From positions 36,259 to 100,258 of the forward strand of contig CAISCU010000041.1 in assembly GCA_903883965.1 (NCBI GenBank): 64,000 nt of DNA, written 5' to 3'. Positions within the stretch are counted from its first letter, which is position 1, and every line of letters starts with the position of its first letter. This stretch comes from an uncultured Bacteroidota bacterium (GTDB taxonomy: Bacteria; Bacteroidota; Bacteroidia; UKL13-3). The position numbers and the translations under genes were made by a program. Positions 8,201-17,426 of the stretch are shown here, piece after piece. The notes below the pieces were generated by a model. The model searched no databases, was not told the DNA's origin, and saw only the letters and a program-made list of their open reading frames with translations.

Positions 8201-9619
8201 ACCTGTAGAGGCATTCCTCATATCTTAATTGCCGATTCTAAAGTGGTACCTGACAGCGGCAAAGCTATAGTGAGAGAACAAGCTGAAATGGATCTGTTAT
8301 TGAATGCTAAAATTACAGCCGATACCATCACCCAATACCATAAAATTGACAAGGTAACCATTAAAATTAATGGAAAACTAGATTGTAGAGGTTCAGGAAA
8401 TTATTCTTATTTTGACAAGAATAAAAAAGAACAAAAATTCTACCTTGATCAAATTTATGTTGCGGAAAGAAGCTACCTCGAAGGCAAGACATTGATTCCA
8501 GATTCCATTAATTTTATGGTGGGGCCAAAAATTGGTTTCAGGGGAAATGCCATTTTGAAAAGTTTTAACAAAAACTTAGAATACAACGGATTTTTCAAGG
8601 CCATACACCAAATGCCTCTTCCAAAAACAGATTGGTTTAGGGCAGCTTCTGTGATCAATCCTGATTCAATATACATACCTTTAACACCACCTATTACCAA
8701 TTTAAATAGGCAAACACTTTCTACCGGATTTTTTGTTTCAAATGACTCAACACACGTTTACAGTACTTTCTTCTCAAGAAAAAGGAACACCACAGACCAA
8801 GAATTACTCAAATGTGAAGGGACTTTCACCTATTTTGAACAATTAGATGAATTTAGGATAGGAAGTTTAGGTAAGATATATGGCAATGAAAAAAGGGGTA
8901 ATTTCTTTGCGATGAGCGAACAAAAACAAATTGCCTATGGCGATGGCCGTTTTAATTTTGGAATGGAAACACAAGGATTTTCATTGAAAGCTGCAGGATA
9001 TGCGAGTTTAAATTTAGCAGACACAACATTTGCCATGAAACTCAGTATGGTCATGGATATGATATTACCTAGCCAAGCCATTAAGTTAATGGTAGATTCA
9101 TTGGTGGAACAAACAGCAGGCGATGCCACCAATTATTTTGACAATAGGGTTCTCAAATACAGCATTCCCAATTTAGTTGATGACAAAACATTTAAGAAAC
9201 TAGACGAAAACTTGGAGGATGAATTGGCCGGAAAAAACTTAGATGAATTGCACAAAACATTTTTTATAACAGATTTGCCTTTGACTTGGGAAACTAGCAA
9301 AAGAGCCTTTGTAAACAATGGTGAAATTGGCCTCAAAAACATTGATAAATACCCCATTGAAAGACGCATCAAAGCCCGCTTTGAGTTGGTTAAAAAAAGA
9401 GGAGGAGATGAACTCACATTTTATATTCAGCCACCGCAAGGCAGTTGGTATTATTTTAAGTACCAAAGAGGATTAATGACTGTTCTCAGTTCTGATTTGT
9501 TATTCAATGAAATCATCAAAAACAATGTTGATAAAATTTCGAAAGAGAAAGAAGATTACAAACTTAAACTTGGAAACATTTCTGAACGAAATAAATATGT
9601 TAGAGGACTAAAAAAATAA
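5231..9619 (+). CDS. Large exported beta-rich protein of unknown function
   Basis: A 1462-residue protein I do not recognise. It begins with a clear Sec signal peptide (hydrophobic core YFYLVCICIVFSCWF, cleavage after AALA-Q). There is no lipobox, and no transmembrane helix beyond the signal. The rest is rich in short alternating hydrophobic/polar strands with many Tyr, Phe, Asn and Asp residues, suggesting a long beta-structured periplasmic or surface protein. Segments such as SGKLRAGKADFYGNNFVFDY and GRMEIEGGELIADMFELKP recall the repetitive strands of OstA/LptD-N or AsmA/TamB-like proteins, but this is only an impression. The ATG at 5231 is preferred over an in-frame TTG at 5222 because it directly precedes the signal peptide. 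It sits 25 bases after tpiA and 5 bases before plsY, so it is in a housekeeping operon and probably not an accessory gene. Confidence 0.75.
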   Translation: MIRYFYLVCICIVFSCWFNAALAQRPNSFTVNPSVFPEELNKFLQSTGRSDIQNIADDFNANYMQGKFNTSQKNQIIKLSNEMLQSNCQISHEFEFYLQTINALVQLNLLVKFDAWHKTLSASLKKSKDDFEQFLLVSKNVFVEQKILQVGGYNWVSSSSDVELLTEGEPHFYFKNLNLYCYTPGDTVEIYQTSGKFYPAKKLWIGKGGRIDWSRVGLDSSRVFAIIKKYQILLNDGLIVADSSLLTNKFLQEKPLLGKVVEKPLGKSQGDKSIYPQFEGYFNEFTGVNYGKGKFKGGFGMRGAMVIGKGNETRKAELWFSYKNKPFLRVQSPDFFVKENKISVEKAEVTLFLGNDSIYHPQLSFNYLMDKDKISFYRDSKLGISAAPFIDYYHNIEFWVDEIKWDVNSPKIDIDNISGDVPAVFQSLNFFRDVQYEKIGGMLNYNPLQRIKQFTEEFNTNSFSLEFYANKFKSNVSELRIQMIDLNDRGFIKFDGPKNMVYVKRKLIDFVNAHNGRTDYDAIAFKSTISSIPNGFISLENNDLVVQGVPKFNFSDSQNVYIIPKEQIITVKKDRGMSFSGKLRAGKADFYGNNFVFDYVPFKIRLNNIDSLKFLFDDDSLGKLVHVKSVLQNIYGTLEIDHPYNKSGRRHIAKYPIFTSEVGSKVYYDYPSTQKGVYDRNRFYFAVDPFVLDSLSDLNLYSLALQGTFVSGGILPDMRHEIYLQKDQSLGFFIPIDSSYKYSLYGGKGTAIQDLSLSNDGLIGSGMISYLASRSYSKRFVYLLDSMNSSSYFFENDRTSLFPTIIRSPDVYNHWIPYQDTMFISNNGDPLKIAYDGAKLYGTIILTPHAMNAKGRMEIEGGELIADMFELKPVEVLSKDAIFRQRNPKDTSQIAFVTEPVKAYVNLDLKFADFTYKNFPAINNTFYLNQYKGSFEKLHWEMIPKTLTFTGPVNNNNIRAASYLISTRASQDSLIFSCASNFMTLDDYTMTCRGIPHILIADSKVVPDSGKAIVREQAEMDLLLNAKITADTITQYHKIDKVTIKINGKLDCRGSGNYSYFDKNKKEQKFYLDQIYVAERSYLEGKTLIPDSINFMVGPKIGFRGNAILKSFNKNLEYNGFFKAIHQMPLPKTDWFRAASVINPDSIYIPLTPPITNLNRQTLSTGFFVSNDSTHVYSTFFSRKRNTTDQELLKCEGTFTYFEQLDEFRIGSLGKIYGNEKRGNFFAMSEQKQIAYGDGRFNFGMETQGFSLKAAGYASLNLADTTFAMKLSMVMDMILPSQAIKLMVDSLVEQTAGDATNYFDNRVLKYSIPNLVDDKTFKKLDENLEDELAGKNLDELHKTFFITDLPLTWETSKRAFVNNGEIGLKNIDKYPIERRIKARFELVKKRGGDELTFYIQPPQGSWYYFKYQRGLMTVLSSDLLFNEIIKNNVDKISKEKEDYKLKLGNISERNKYVRGLKK

Positions 9620-9624
9620 CGCTT

Positions 9625-10245
9625 ATGACCTTTGTAATAATTGGCTGCTTGCTTGCATACTTATTAGGTTCCATTCCATTTTCGGTTTGGATTGGCAAAA
9701 CTTTCTACGGAATAGATGTAAGAGAACATGGAAGTGGAAATGCCGGGGCTACGAATACACTGAGAGTACTTGGCAAAAAAACCGGGTTTACTGTTCTATT
9801 TTTAGATAGTTTAAAAGGCTTTTTAGCAGCAAATGTTGCCCTGTTGTTGCCTTTGGGAATAGATACTCCCCTATTGAATTACCAAATGCTTTTTGGTATG
9901 ATGGCAGTTGTTGGACACATTTACCCTGTATTTGCAAATTTTAAAGGAGGTAAAGGTATTGCAACGTTATTAGGACTTGTGATTGCTCTGAGTTGGAAGG
10001 TATCATTGATTTGCATGCTTACTTTTGTATTGGTTGTTTGGTTAACTAAATACATTTCTGTTGGCTCTATGCTAACCTGTATTTTAAGCCCATTATATGT
10101 ATTTGCCATTCATGGAAACGAAATGCTTTTTATTTATTTTTGTATTGGTATAGCAATCATGGTTATTTATACGCACCGCAGCAATCTTAAAAGGTTGATG
10201 AGTGGTACAGAAAATAAATTTACTTTCAAACCCAAAACTGTCTAA
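9625..10245 (+). CDS. plsY: Glycerol-3-phosphate acyltransferase PlsY
   Basis: An inner-membrane enzyme that transfers acyl groups from acyl-phosphate to glycerol 3-phosphate, the first step of phospholipid synthesis. Its 206 residues hold about five hydrophobic helices. The three conserved loops are visible: GSIPFSVWIGK near residue 16, GSGNAGATNTLRVLGKK near residue 37, and HIYPVFANFKGGKGIAT near residue 98. It starts 5 bases after the large exported-protein gene and is followed 5 bases later by clpS. Confidence 0.95.
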   Translation: MTFVIIGCLLAYLLGSIPFSVWIGKTFYGIDVREHGSGNAGATNTLRVLGKKTGFTVLFLDSLKGFLAANVALLLPLGIDTPLLNYQMLFGMMAVVGHIYPVFANFKGGKGIATLLGLVIALSWKVSLICMLTFVLVVWLTKYISVGSMLTCILSPLYVFAIHGNEMLFIYFCIGIAIMVIYTHRSNLKRLMSGTENKFTFKPKTV

Positions 10246-10250
10246 TTTAA

Positions 10251-10553
10251 ATGGCCCAAATAAAACCAGCTAATTTAAACGGAACTCAAGAGGAGTTGTT
10301 TGCAGATGTTGATGTTATAGACGAAACTACTGATGAAACAAAAGTCATTTTATTGAATGACGATGTGAATACATTTGATTGGGTAATTCAGTGTTTGGTA
10401 GATGTATGTGAACATGATTATTTACAAGCAGAACAATGTGCAATGCTTGTACATTACAAAGGAAAAGCAACCGTTAAAACTGGAGAAAAAGAAAAAATGA
10501 AAGCAATTTGCCAAGCACTTTGCGACAGTCAATTATCAGCAATTATTGCATAA
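10251..10553 (+). CDS. clpS: ATP-dependent Clp protease adaptor ClpS
   Basis: A 100-residue adaptor that delivers N-degron substrates to ClpAP-type proteases. The core [18 protein letters not shown] (near residues 32-49) carries the NDD substrate-pocket residues, and [16 protein letters not shown] (near residues 66-81) matches the second conserved block. It has an acidic, flexible N-terminal tail as usual. It begins 5 bases after plsY and its stop is 1 base from the next ATG. Confidence 0.93.
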   Translation: MAQIKPANLNGTQEELFADVDVIDETTDETKVILLNDDVNTFDWVIQCLVDVCEHDYLQAEQCAMLVHYKGKATVKTGEKEKMKAICQALCDSQLSAIIA

Positions 10554-10554
10554 T

Positions 10555-11253
10555 ATGTTAAACAAAGTAGTAGCAAATGCCCAAGAGGCAATCAAAGATA
10601 TCAAAGACCATTCAGTGATCATGTTAGGTGGATTTGGATTGTGTGGCATTCCAGAAAATTGCATTGATGCTTTGGTAAAAAGTGGAGTGCAAAATTTAAC
10701 TTGTATTTCAAATAATGCTGGAGTAGACGATTTTGGAATTGGCTTGTTATTAAAAACCAGACAAGTCAAAAAAATGATTGCTTCTTATGTTGGTGAAAAT
10801 GCAGAATTTGAAAGACAATTACTCAGTGGGGAATTAGAAGTTGAGTTAATTCCTCAAGGTACATTAGCCACAAGATGCATGGCAGCAGGTTATGGAATGC
10901 CTGCTATCTATACTCCTGCAGGTGTGGGTACTGAAGTAGCTATTGGCAAAGAAAGCCGCGAATTCAATGGCAAAACTTATTTAATGGAATATGCATTTGA
11001 TGCAGATTATGCCATAGTAAAAGCTTGGAAGGGAGATACTCATGGAAACCTTATTTTTAGAGCAACTTCTAGGAACTTCAATCCATTGATGGCCATGGCA
11101 GGAAAAACAACCATTGTTGAAGTAGAAGAACTGGTTGAACCAGGTGTGCTTGATCCAGATCAAATACACACACCTGGCATATATGTCAATAAAATATTTA
11201 AAGGGCTACACTACGAAAAACGTATTGAACAAGTCACTACCAGAAAAAAATAA
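10555..11253 (+). CDS. scoA: 3-oxoacid CoA-transferase subunit A
   Basis: Alpha subunit of a type I CoA-transferase (succinyl-CoA:3-ketoacid type), 232 residues. Recognisable blocks are [19 protein letters not shown] near residue 23, [15 protein letters not shown] near residue 53, and [27 protein letters not shown] near residue 100. The active-site glutamate lies on subunit B, which is normally encoded immediately downstream. Here the next gene is convergent and unrelated, so subunit B must be elsewhere or missing. The ATG at 10555 is chosen over an upstream TTG because it follows the clpS stop by one base. Acetoacetyl-CoA versus butyryl-type specificity cannot be decided. Confidence 0.88.
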   Translation: MLNKVVANAQEAIKDIKDHSVIMLGGFGLCGIPENCIDALVKSGVQNLTCISNNAGVDDFGIGLLLKTRQVKKMIASYVGENAEFERQLLSGELEVELIPQGTLATRCMAAGYGMPAIYTPAGVGTEVAIGKESREFNGKTYLMEYAFDADYAIVKAWKGDTHGNLIFRATSRNFNPLMAMAGKTTIVEVEELVEPGVLDPDQIHTPGIYVNKIFKGLHYEKRIEQVTTRKK

Positions 11254-11262
11254 TTCTGGTTG

Positions 11263-11832
11263 CTACCTAACAATTATAACAGGAAATTCAATCTCCATAT
11301 CTGATTCTGGAGCAGGCAAATCTGATTTAGGAATGCCGTCATAATGACTCAATATTATACGGATATTCCCATTTGCACTTGTTAAATTATTCAACAATGG
11401 TGATACCTGAATTGCAGCATTTAAACCAAGTGGTTTAGATTGATTGTCTTTGTCTAAGATATGAATTTGAACCAAGGAACTGATTGCAGAATCGGGCAAA
11501 TAAAAAAATCTGTGTACATCTGCTTCTTTTAAAATTTCATTTGAAATGGTATCAACAGGTGAAACCGATTCATTCAATAAAACCAAATGCCATTGATAGT
11601 TTGTATTTGCTTGCAATTGCATGATATCAATTTTAGGATCTAAGCCCCCAAAGCCATCTAAATCCCTCCAAACAATTCCAAATACAGAATCGGGTTTATC
11701 TGTTTTAAAAGCGTTGATTTGAACAGTTGTTATTTGCTCTTCATTGTTGCGCATTTGAGGCTGTGAAACATCGCCTTTGTTACAGGCTATAAATGAACTT
11801 GCCACCAATGAAAAAAAAACTAATTTATGCAT
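11263..11832 (-). CDS. Lipoprotein paired with TonB-dependent receptor
   Basis: A 189-residue protein with a lipoprotein signal peptide (MHKLVFFSLVASSFIAC, lipobox FIAC), so it is anchored in a membrane, probably the outer one. The mature part has no family I recognise. It is rich in Asp, Asn and short strands. An upstream in-frame codon at 11856 would overlap the receptor gene; the ATG at 11832 gives a good signal peptide and a 5-base gap to the receptor stop, so it is preferred. Its position as the last gene of the receptor cassette suggests a surface or periplasmic partner in substrate capture. Confidence 0.6.
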   Translation of the reverse strand: MHKLVFFSLVASSFIACNKGDVSQPQMRNNEEQITTVQINAFKTDKPDSVFGIVWRDLDGFGGLDPKIDIMQLQANTNYQWHLVLLNESVSPVDTISNEILKEADVHRFFYLPDSAISSLVQIHILDKDNQSKPLGLNAAIQVSPLLNNLTSANGNIRIILSHYDGIPKSDLPAPESDMEIEFPVIIVR

Positions 11833-11837
11833 TGTAA

Positions 11838-14147
11838 TTAAATTTGTATGGAACATTGTATTGTAAAGTTTCTACCGGGTTCATCAAAAAAATACCTGAA
11901 CCTATTCATGTAATCTCTGTAAGCAACATTGAATATATTTTTTACTTGAAATTGAATCTTAAATTTTTGTTTAACGTTTACCTGCGCAGCAAAATGTATC
12001 AAATGATAAGCAGGTGGAGGAGACATAAAATCTAGTTCTTTAATGTAATTTAACTGAGAATTAACAGCATTCCAATCTAAGTTAAATTCCAATTGACTTT
12101 GAGTGTTTTTATTGAATAAAAAGTAACTAACTGAAGCATATAATTGATTAGGGGGAATGCCATAAATGGGCAATCTAGTATGCTTGTCAATGGCATCTAA
12201 CAGTTGAGCTTGACCAGAAAATTTAAAGCGGCTCCCTATTAATTGCACCAAAGATATCTCTATCCCTTTAAACTGTGCATCTTGTTGATTGAACTGAAAT
12301 GTAGGAAAACTACCTCTTGTGGTTAAAGTAACTTGACCTGTTGGAACTGACACAATATAACCATCAATTGCATTCATGAATACATTGGTTTTAATGCTGG
12401 TTTTATTCCATTTGAATTGCATCCCTGCTTCGAGATTAAAAGCCTGCTCTGTTTGTAACAATACATTACCCAATTCGTAGCTTGCCATGCTATTGTGAAG
12501 TCCATTGCTAAACATTTCATTGATAGCAGGCGCTCTCCAGGCTTTTAAAGCTGAAACCTGAAAATTTGCCATTGACACTACTGGAATAGCAACTCCCAAT
12601 CCAAAAGAATTGCCTGTATAATTGAATTGAGGCGCATTCACTTTATTTGAAGGGTCTCGGTAATAAACCTGTTGCAACTTGTAGTCGAACCGATAGGAGC
12701 CTTCAATTGTAGCCTGTTTGTATTTAAAAGTTGTAAGGCCAAATGCACCTGTACTCACTTGGGAATAATTGGGTATAAACGGATCCTGAATGCCCGTTGT
12801 TAGATTCTTTCCATTGACACAATCAATACCCCATTCAGTTTGGAGTTGGTTGGTGTTATACTGATAAATAAACTGTAAGCCTTGTGTAAGTAAATGGTAG
12901 GCATTGGCAGGCTCATTTTTTGATTGATTGCTCCAAGCAACCCCTTTATCAAATTCGCTTCTTTGGTTGTATTGGAGCATATACACCCCCTGAATGGCAT
13001 GTGCTTTTGACAATTGGTAATTCAATTTACAACTGTATTGTTGATGGCGCACATCTTGGTAAGGTTTGTTAATGTTATATGTTGCAGGCGCAACCAATAA
13101 AGGAACTGAACTGTGGATGGCTCTATATAAATCTGAAGTTGAACCGATATGAGCTGCAGCAGCAATACCCATTTTGGATTGAAAAAATGAGAACCTGTTT
13201 TCTAGTGTTGCTTTTTTAGAAATCAAGTACAACAAATTGGTTTGGAAAGTAAGTGTTTGAAAACCTGTATTTGAAACCACATAATTAGGACTTTGGGCAT
13301 CGGCACCTTTTTTATACGAAAATGATACCTGTGTTGCTACTTTTTGATGCCGGAACTGAATGAATTCTGCTACCGAAAATGTGCGATTGTTTGAGTGAAA
13401 ACCCATTTGAGTATTGCTTTGTATAACAGCAGTTTTTAAGTATTCTGGAGCTATATTGAGCAAAACACCTCCAAAGGCATCTGAGCCATATTTCAATGCC
13501 AAGGGTCCTCTCAACAATTGAATTCTATCTATATTGGCAGTGCCTATTTCGGGTGCATGTTCTAGCCCCCACTGTTGGTTGTATAAACGAATGTCTTGCT
13601 GCACCAATACTATGCGATTGGTATGCAAACCTCTAACTACTGGAATGCTATTAACAGGTCCAGTTTGAATTAAATAAACTCCAGGCAATGCTTTTAACAA
13701 TTGACTCCAGTTCAAGGCATTTGTTTTGAACAAATGTTCTTTGTTCAAAATAGGATTGATTCCGTACAATTTACTTTTAAAAAATGAAGTATTGTTTGAT
13801 TCAGACACCGTTGCTTCGTGCAAGTGAATGTGAAGCGGACACAATTGAATTTGAATACCCATTGATTGTGTGAATTCGATTGCTTTATGAAAAGCATGGT
13901 AACCATTGGCTTTAAAAGCCAAACGGTATTGCCCTATTGGCAAATTTTCAAATTGAACCTGACCAAATTGATTGGCATGTTCTATGATGTTGAGCTCGGC
14001 AATTTTTACTTCACAATTAGAAACAGGTTCACCTAATAGGCTGTCTATACAATCAATTGTTAATTGATAGGGACTATTTTGAGCAGACACTGTTTTCGTA
14101 ACTGAAATCAATAAAAATACCAAGCAAAATATATTGATTCTCTGCAT
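11838..14147 (-). CDS. TonB-dependent outer-membrane receptor
   Basis: A 769-residue outer-membrane importer. After a signal peptide ending TVSAQ comes a carboxypeptidase-regulatory-like beta domain (about 25-100), typical of Bacteroidota receptors. The plug (about 115-235) contains VIPVVRGLHTNRIVLV-like sequence, then GLEHAPEIGTANIDRIQLLRG and YGSDAFGGVLL, and the beta-barrel runs to a C-terminal aromatic strand. The EHAPE...RIxxLRGP pattern resembles ZnuD-type zinc receptors. Together with the His/Cys-rich neighbour this makes a metal substrate plausible, but siderophore or other ligands are possible. It is not SusC-like: it is too short, and no SusD partner is present. Confidence 0.85.
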   Translation of the reverse strand: MQRINIFCLVFLLISVTKTVSAQNSPYQLTIDCIDSLLGEPVSNCEVKIAELNIIEHANQFGQVQFENLPIGQYRLAFKANGYHAFHKAIEFTQSMGIQIQLCPLHIHLHEATVSESNNTSFFKSKLYGINPILNKEHLFKTNALNWSQLLKALPGVYLIQTGPVNSIPVVRGLHTNRIVLVQQDIRLYNQQWGLEHAPEIGTANIDRIQLLRGPLALKYGSDAFGGVLLNIAPEYLKTAVIQSNTQMGFHSNNRTFSVAEFIQFRHQKVATQVSFSYKKGADAQSPNYVVSNTGFQTLTFQTNLLYLISKKATLENRFSFFQSKMGIAAAAHIGSTSDLYRAIHSSVPLLVAPATYNINKPYQDVRHQQYSCKLNYQLSKAHAIQGVYMLQYNQRSEFDKGVAWSNQSKNEPANAYHLLTQGLQFIYQYNTNQLQTEWGIDCVNGKNLTTGIQDPFIPNYSQVSTGAFGLTTFKYKQATIEGSYRFDYKLQQVYYRDPSNKVNAPQFNYTGNSFGLGVAIPVVSMANFQVSALKAWRAPAINEMFSNGLHNSMASYELGNVLLQTEQAFNLEAGMQFKWNKTSIKTNVFMNAIDGYIVSVPTGQVTLTTRGSFPTFQFNQQDAQFKGIEISLVQLIGSRFKFSGQAQLLDAIDKHTRLPIYGIPPNQLYASVSYFLFNKNTQSQLEFNLDWNAVNSQLNYIKELDFMSPPPAYHLIHFAAQVNVKQKFKIQFQVKNIFNVAYRDYMNRFRYFFDEPGRNFTIQCSIQI

Positions 14148-14181
14148 AGATACTTTAATTTATTTTTAGAAATGAAATGAC

Positions 14182-14571
14182 TTAGGTATGCTGTTTGGGT
14201 GGACCCCTTTGTAGATTTGCTAAATGACTCTTCGATGAAAAATGAAAGAAATACCTGGTCAATAATTGCACGTAGATTTGACCCTGCAATTGAACCATAA
14301 CTCCTTCTACTATACTTGCTGATAGGATTTGAACAAAAACATGCTGTTTGGTAGTTGTTTTTGCTGCAATATGCCCTTTGTGATCACAATCATGCTTGAG
14401 CAGTTGACTGTTGCACAAAAGCTGATCAAATTCACACTGATGATGTTGGTCTGTGTGTTGAATAGCCTGAATGTGTTGCAACAGTTGTTGCTGAAACAGA
14501 CTTGCAGGCAATAATTGAAAGCTGAATACCACCAGCAATCCAAAAACAATGTATTGATTGAGCCTGTTCAA
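14182..14571 (-). CDS. Small His/Cys-rich exported protein, candidate metal-binding
   Basis: A 129-residue protein with an N-terminal hydrophobic segment (YIVFGLLVVFSFQLLPASLF). After it comes a region dense in His and Cys (HIQAIQHTDQHHQCEFD, then HDCDHKGH; roughly residues 33-68) that looks able to bind zinc or copper. The C-terminus has RGPPKQHT, resembling the conserved RGPP or RAPP tails of small proteins next to metal-related receptors. It is the first gene of the minus-strand cassette, 34 bases before the receptor gene. The family is not recognised with certainty (DUF2946-like is a possibility). Confidence 0.6.
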   Translation of the reverse strand: MNRLNQYIVFGLLVVFSFQLLPASLFQQQLLQHIQAIQHTDQHHQCEFDQLLCNSQLLKHDCDHKGHIAAKTTTKQHVFVQILSASIVEGVMVQLQGQIYVQLLTRYFFHFSSKSHLANLQRGPPKQHT

Positions 14572-14687
14572 TGCTTAAATTTCAGATACAAATAAAACAA
14601 ATTGAAGCTAATTTGTTTAATATAAAATTGAGTTCGGATAAGGAAATCAATTTCAATCTATTTATTTTGCTCAAAATTTGAAATGAT

Positions 14688-16355
14688 ATGACAAACAGAG
14701 GTGATTTACATGCTGCTACAGGAAATAAATTAAGTTGCAAAGGATGGGTTCAAGAAGCAGCATTGCGTATGCTTCACAATAACCTAGACCCAGATGTAGC
14801 TGAGCGCCCAGAAGAGTTAATTGTATATGGCGGAATTGGGAAAGCAGCACGCAACTGGGAGAGTTTTGATTTAATTGTTAAAGCTTTACAAGACCTTGAA
14901 GATGACGAAACATTGTTAATTCAATCGGGTAAACCAGTTGGTATTCTTCCAACACACAAAGATGCACCAAGAGTCATTATTTCAAATTCCATGTTGGTTC
15001 CTAAATGGGCCAATTGGGAAACCTTTCACGAATTAGATAAAAAAGGCTTAATAATGTACGGCCAAATGACTGCCGGAAGCTGGATATACATAGGTTCACA
15101 GGGTATTGTTCAAGGCACTTATGAAACATTTGCTGAAGCTGCCAGACAACATTTTGGAGGTAGTTTAAAAGGTACACTTACAGTTACTGCCGGTTTAGGT
15201 GGTATGGGTGGTGCACAACCATTAGCTGTTACCATGTGTGATGGGGTTTGTTTGGCCGCAGAAATGGTAGAGTGGCGAATTAAAAAACGTTTAGAAACTC
15301 GCTACTTAGATGTAATGAGCAGAAACATAGACCAAGCCATTGATATGGCTTTAGAGGCCAAAGCTGCAGGAAAACGCTTGTCTATTGGAGTGGTTTGTAA
15401 TGTGGTAGACTTATTAGAAAGACTCATAGAAAGAAACATCGTACCCGATTTGTTAACCGACCAAACATCAGCCCACGATCCTTTGAATGGTTATTATCCT
15501 GAAGGATTGGCTGAAGAAGTAGCCGACAGAATGCGTAAAACAGATCCTGATAAATATGTAAAAGTTTCTTTAGACACTATGGCTCATCATGTAAAATTGA
15601 TGATTCAGTTGCAAGAAAAAGGCGCAATTGTATTTGATTACGGCAACAATTTACGCGGTCAAGCACATGACCAAAGAGCCGTTAAAAATGCATTTGCTTT
15701 TCCAGGATTTGTTCCTGCCTACATCAGGCCATTATTCTGTGAGGGAAAAGGCCCATTCAGATGGGTAGCTTTGAGTGGCGACCCAAATGACATTTATGTA
15801 ACCGACCAAGTCATGAAAGATTTGTTTCCAGAAAACACTTCATTGCATAGGTGGTTAGATATGGCTAGAGAGCGCATTGCATTTCAAGGACTTCCTGCCA
15901 GAATATGTTGGATTGGGCAGGGTGACAGAGAAAAAGCGGCACTGGCGTTTAACCAATTGGTAAGAGATGGGAAAGTAAAAGGCCCAATTGTAATTGGACG
16001 AGACCACTTAGATACAGGTTCGGTAGCATCACCTAATAGAGAAACTGAAGCCATGAAAGATGGTTCAGATGCTGTAGCTGATTGGCCTATTTTAAATGCA
16101 TTGATTAATACAGCCGGAGGAGCCAGTTGGGTTAGTGTTCACCACGGTGGCGGAGTTGGTATGGGCTATTCTATTCATGCGGGCATGGTTATTTTAGCTG
16201 ATGGAACACCTGAAGCAGAAAAAAGGCTCAAAAGGGTCTTACACAATGATCCTGCAATGGGTGTCATCAGACATGCCGATGCCGGATACGATATAGCTAT
16301 CGATACTGCCAGAAAACACCGACTAGACATCAAACAAAGACTAGCAGACAAATAA
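14688..16355 (+). CDS. hutU: Urocanate hydratase
   Basis: Converts urocanate to imidazolonepropionate in histidine degradation, using bound NAD as an electrophile. The 555-residue length matches the family. Diagnostic blocks include [15 protein letters not shown] near residue 46, [21 protein letters not shown] near residue 124, [12 protein letters not shown] near residue 169 and [11 protein letters not shown] near residue 485. No other hut gene is in the window, so the pathway genes are dispersed. A perfect hairpin terminator follows the stop. It is divergent from the His-rich gene. Confidence 0.97.
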   Translation: MTNRGDLHAATGNKLSCKGWVQEAALRMLHNNLDPDVAERPEELIVYGGIGKAARNWESFDLIVKALQDLEDDETLLIQSGKPVGILPTHKDAPRVIISNSMLVPKWANWETFHELDKKGLIMYGQMTAGSWIYIGSQGIVQGTYETFAEAARQHFGGSLKGTLTVTAGLGGMGGAQPLAVTMCDGVCLAAEMVEWRIKKRLETRYLDVMSRNIDQAIDMALEAKAAGKRLSIGVVCNVVDLLERLIERNIVPDLLTDQTSAHDPLNGYYPEGLAEEVADRMRKTDPDKYVKVSLDTMAHHVKLMIQLQEKGAIVFDYGNNLRGQAHDQRAVKNAFAFPGFVPAYIRPLFCEGKGPFRWVALSGDPNDIYVTDQVMKDLFPENTSLHRWLDMARERIAFQGLPARICWIGQGDREKAALAFNQLVRDGKVKGPIVIGRDHLDTGSVASPNRETEAMKDGSDAVADWPILNALINTAGGASWVSVHHGGGVGMGYSIHAGMVILADGTPEAEKRLKRVLHNDPAMGVIRHADAGYDIAIDTARKHRLDIKQRLADK

Positions 16356-16394
16356 AAAATAACCCGATTTGAATTCAAATCGGGTTATTTTTTT
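16354..16394 (+). terminator. Intrinsic terminator of hutU
   Basis: A long perfect palindrome (AATAACCCGATTT on one arm, centred on GAATTC at 16371-16376), followed by a T-run of eight or more. Confidence 0.9.
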
Positions 16395-16544
16395 TAAAGA
16401 CATTTGAAGCAATTATTACCTACAAGCTAAATGCCACATTTAACAGCTACCAATTTTAGCATCAAGCCTGATTAATTTCATTCAAAAGGCATGATATCCT
16501 CTAAAAAATAGTTAATTCGCTGTACAATTCAATCCTGTATAACC

Positions 16545-17387
16545 ATGTCAATGAATACCTATCAACTTTTTGAAATACGCTGTTCTACAGAATTAGTAGA
16601 ACTCTTAATTGCTGAATTCAGTGCAATTGGATTTGAAGGTTTTTTAGAAAATGATGAAGGCTTTGAGGCATATATTTTAGAAACAGACTTGAACATAGAG
16701 TTGTTCCATGAAATTTGTCAACAATATGGCATTGACAACAATCAAATTCAAGAAAAATTGGTCCAAAACCAAAATTGGAATACAGAATGGGAACAAAATT
16801 TTCAACCTGTAATCATTAAAAATACCATTCGAATCAGTGCGCCATTTCACCAACTCAAGCCTGAATATCCACTAGAATTATTGATCCAACCCAAAACATC
16901 TTTTGGAACAGGGCACCACGAAACTACAGCTTCCATTATGGAGTTGATGTTAGAAGAAGAAATGCCTGGGAAATCAGTCTTTGATTATGGATCGGGAACT
17001 GGCATCTTAGCTATATTGGCAAAAAAATTGGGTGCTACAGATTTGTTTGCAAACGATATTGATGAATGGGCCTCTGAAAATATCTATGAAAATTTAGAAC
17101 TCAACAAGCTAGAGGGAATTGCCTTCAAAAAAGGTGGTTTAGAAGTATTGGAACCCGAGCAAAAATTTGATTTGATCCTTGCCAACATCAATAAAAATGT
17201 ATTGATGCATAGCTTTGAAAAACTTCAATACCATAGCCATTCTGAAAGCAAATTATACATCAGTGGATTTCTTGAAAAGGATTTAACTGATTTAAATTTA
17301 GCAGCTCAACAAGCAGGTTGGAAGTTAAACAGCTCAGTAATTAATGGCGATTGGTGTGCAGCCTCATTCAGTTTAAATACCAAATAA
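16545..17387 (+). CDS. prmA: Ribosomal protein L11 methyltransferase
   Basis: A 280-residue SAM-dependent enzyme that methylates lysines and the N-terminus of L11. The N-terminal ferredoxin-like domain (about 1-95) is followed by a Rossmann methyltransferase domain with TSFGTGHHETT near residue 121, the SAM-binding FDYGSGTGILAILAKKLGA near residue 145 and the post-motif IV LANINKNVL near residue 217. An ATG 6 bases downstream is an alternative start. Confidence 0.92.
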   Translation: MSMNTYQLFEIRCSTELVELLIAEFSAIGFEGFLENDEGFEAYILETDLNIELFHEICQQYGIDNNQIQEKLVQNQNWNTEWEQNFQPVIIKNTIRISAPFHQLKPEYPLELLIQPKTSFGTGHHETTASIMELMLEEEMPGKSVFDYGSGTGILAILAKKLGATDLFANDIDEWASENIYENLELNKLEGIAFKKGGLEVLEPEQKFDLILANINKNVLMHSFEKLQYHSHSESKLYISGFLEKDLTDLNLAAQQAGWKLNSSVINGDWCAASFSLNTK

Positions 17388-17426
17388 TTTCAATAAACAG
17401 GAGATAATTATTAACTTTATATTGAA

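Noticed and set aside
14310..14549. 79-residue Cys/Asn-rich frame on the minus strand
   Set aside because: It is a shadow of the His-rich exported-protein gene at 14182-14571, which has a signal peptide and better context.
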